This document shows positions 63,747 through 64,000 of a DNA stretch of 64,000 bases, piece after piece. The notes beneath the pieces were generated by a model, which had not been told where the DNA came from, ran no database searches, and saw only the letters and a list, made by a program, of their open reading frames with translations. Both the position numbers and the translations under genes were made by a program. Origin of the DNA: Tropicimonas_B omnivorans (lineage in GTDB: Bacteria; Pseudomonadota; Alphaproteobacteria; Rhodobacterales; Rhodobacteraceae); contig NZ_JAVRHL010000002.1 of assembly GCF_031846565.1 (NCBI RefSeq), positions 620,001 to 684,000 on the forward strand, in the 5' to 3' direction. Position 1 is the stretch's first letter. Every line of letters begins with the position of its first letter.

Positions 63747-64000
63747 CTAGTCGTCCTCGCGGGCCGGCGGCAGGGTGCGACCCTTCGCGGCCAGGGCCTC
63801 CTCGGCGGCGGCAAGGGCGCGGCGGAACCGGGGGCGGTTCGCCACCCTGAGCGCGGCGCGCGCCCAGAGCGCGGCCAGAAGCGGGCGATCCTCCTCCTCG
63901 AGCTTGCCGAGGGTGCGGCGGAGGTAGGGCGGGTAGGCATGGCGACGGCGCCAGTGGCGGGCGAAGGCGCGCGCGTCGAACGTCCCCTTGCCGGCGGCCC
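63747..64000 (-). CDS. Hypothetical protein (C-terminal part, cut by window edge)
   Basis: The last 84 residues of a protein whose beginning is beyond the window. The fragment, from GKGTFDARAFARHWRRRHAY to the end TLPPAREDD, is Arg/Ala/Leu rich and predicted helical. No family is recognised. It is on the same strand as ureC, 194 bases upstream of it, so probably not part of the urease unit. Confidence 0.6.
   Translation of the reverse strand, partial: AAGKGTFDARAFARHWRRRHAYPPYLRRTLGKLEEEDRPLLAALWARAALRVANRPRFRRALAAAEEALAAKGRTLPPAREDD

Overview
The window is a 64 kb stretch of GC-rich (roughly two-thirds G+C by eye) alphaproteobacterial chromosome, most likely from a Rhodobacterales/Rhodobacteraceae-type organism. 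The signs are a GcrA-type cell-cycle regulator, aerobic CobS/CobT cobaltochelatase subunits, the trpGDC-moaC-moeA-lexA gene order, an alphaproteobacterial SOS box (GTTC-N7-GTTC) before lexA, a Hint-domain protein of the kind common in this family, and very compact operons with ATGA/GTGA start-stop overlaps. I see no insertion sequence, prophage, integrase, CRISPR array, rRNA or tRNA. About 69 protein genes fill the window, and only one non-coding stretch exceeds 300 bases (upstream of dnaB).

Layout. 1-9.2 kb: an ABC-2 exporter pair (permease cut by the window edge), a GAF protein, a secreted protein, gcrA, an orphan ABC-2 permease, a serine hydrolase, and a four-gene OsmF/YehZYXW-type osmolyte importer. 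9.2-16.1 kb: DUF427, aminopeptidase P, cobT, an Asp/Gly/Ser-rich secreted protein on the opposite strand, a small exported protein and cobS. 16.3-24.3 kb: an ECF sigma/anti-sigma pair, a BrkB/YihY membrane protein, a FAS1 protein, cytochrome bd oxidase (cydAB plus a tiny DUF2474 subunit), a Hint protein and an SDR with a divergent active site. 24.6-31.9 kb: radA, cvpA, purF, an SDR, then surE-pcm-nlpD. 31.9-42.4 kb: an Atm1-type exporter, an orphan FbpC-like ATPase, an MBL hydrolase, a flavin monooxygenase, tatABC, a DUF815 ATPase, xdhC and a molybdopterin-binding protein with a large insertion.

42.5-48.1 kb is the minus-strand trpG-trpD-ung-trpC-moaC-moeA-lexA block. 48.2-55 kb holds a divergent polysaccharide deacetylase with an enormous disordered linker, dnaB preceded by an 11-bp-phased array of DnaA-box-like repeats, and pyrE and pyrC. 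55.1-63.6 kb is a complete urease locus split into two convergent halves: ureD-ureA-(HD hydrolase)-ureB-(phasin-like)-(antifreeze-like)-GFA-SRPBCC on the plus strand, and ureC-DUF1127-ureE-yrhK-ureF-ureG on the minus strand.

Most of the window is housekeeping. The most unusual things are the split urease locus with a MESH1/SpoT-like hydrolase wedged between two urease structural subunits, the phased repeat array before dnaB, the roughly 800-residue disordered region of the deacetylase-like protein, the acidic secreted protein inserted within the cobaltochelatase neighbourhood, and the inserted segment in the molybdopterin-binding protein. Product names rest on recognised motifs and remembered family features, not on database searches.
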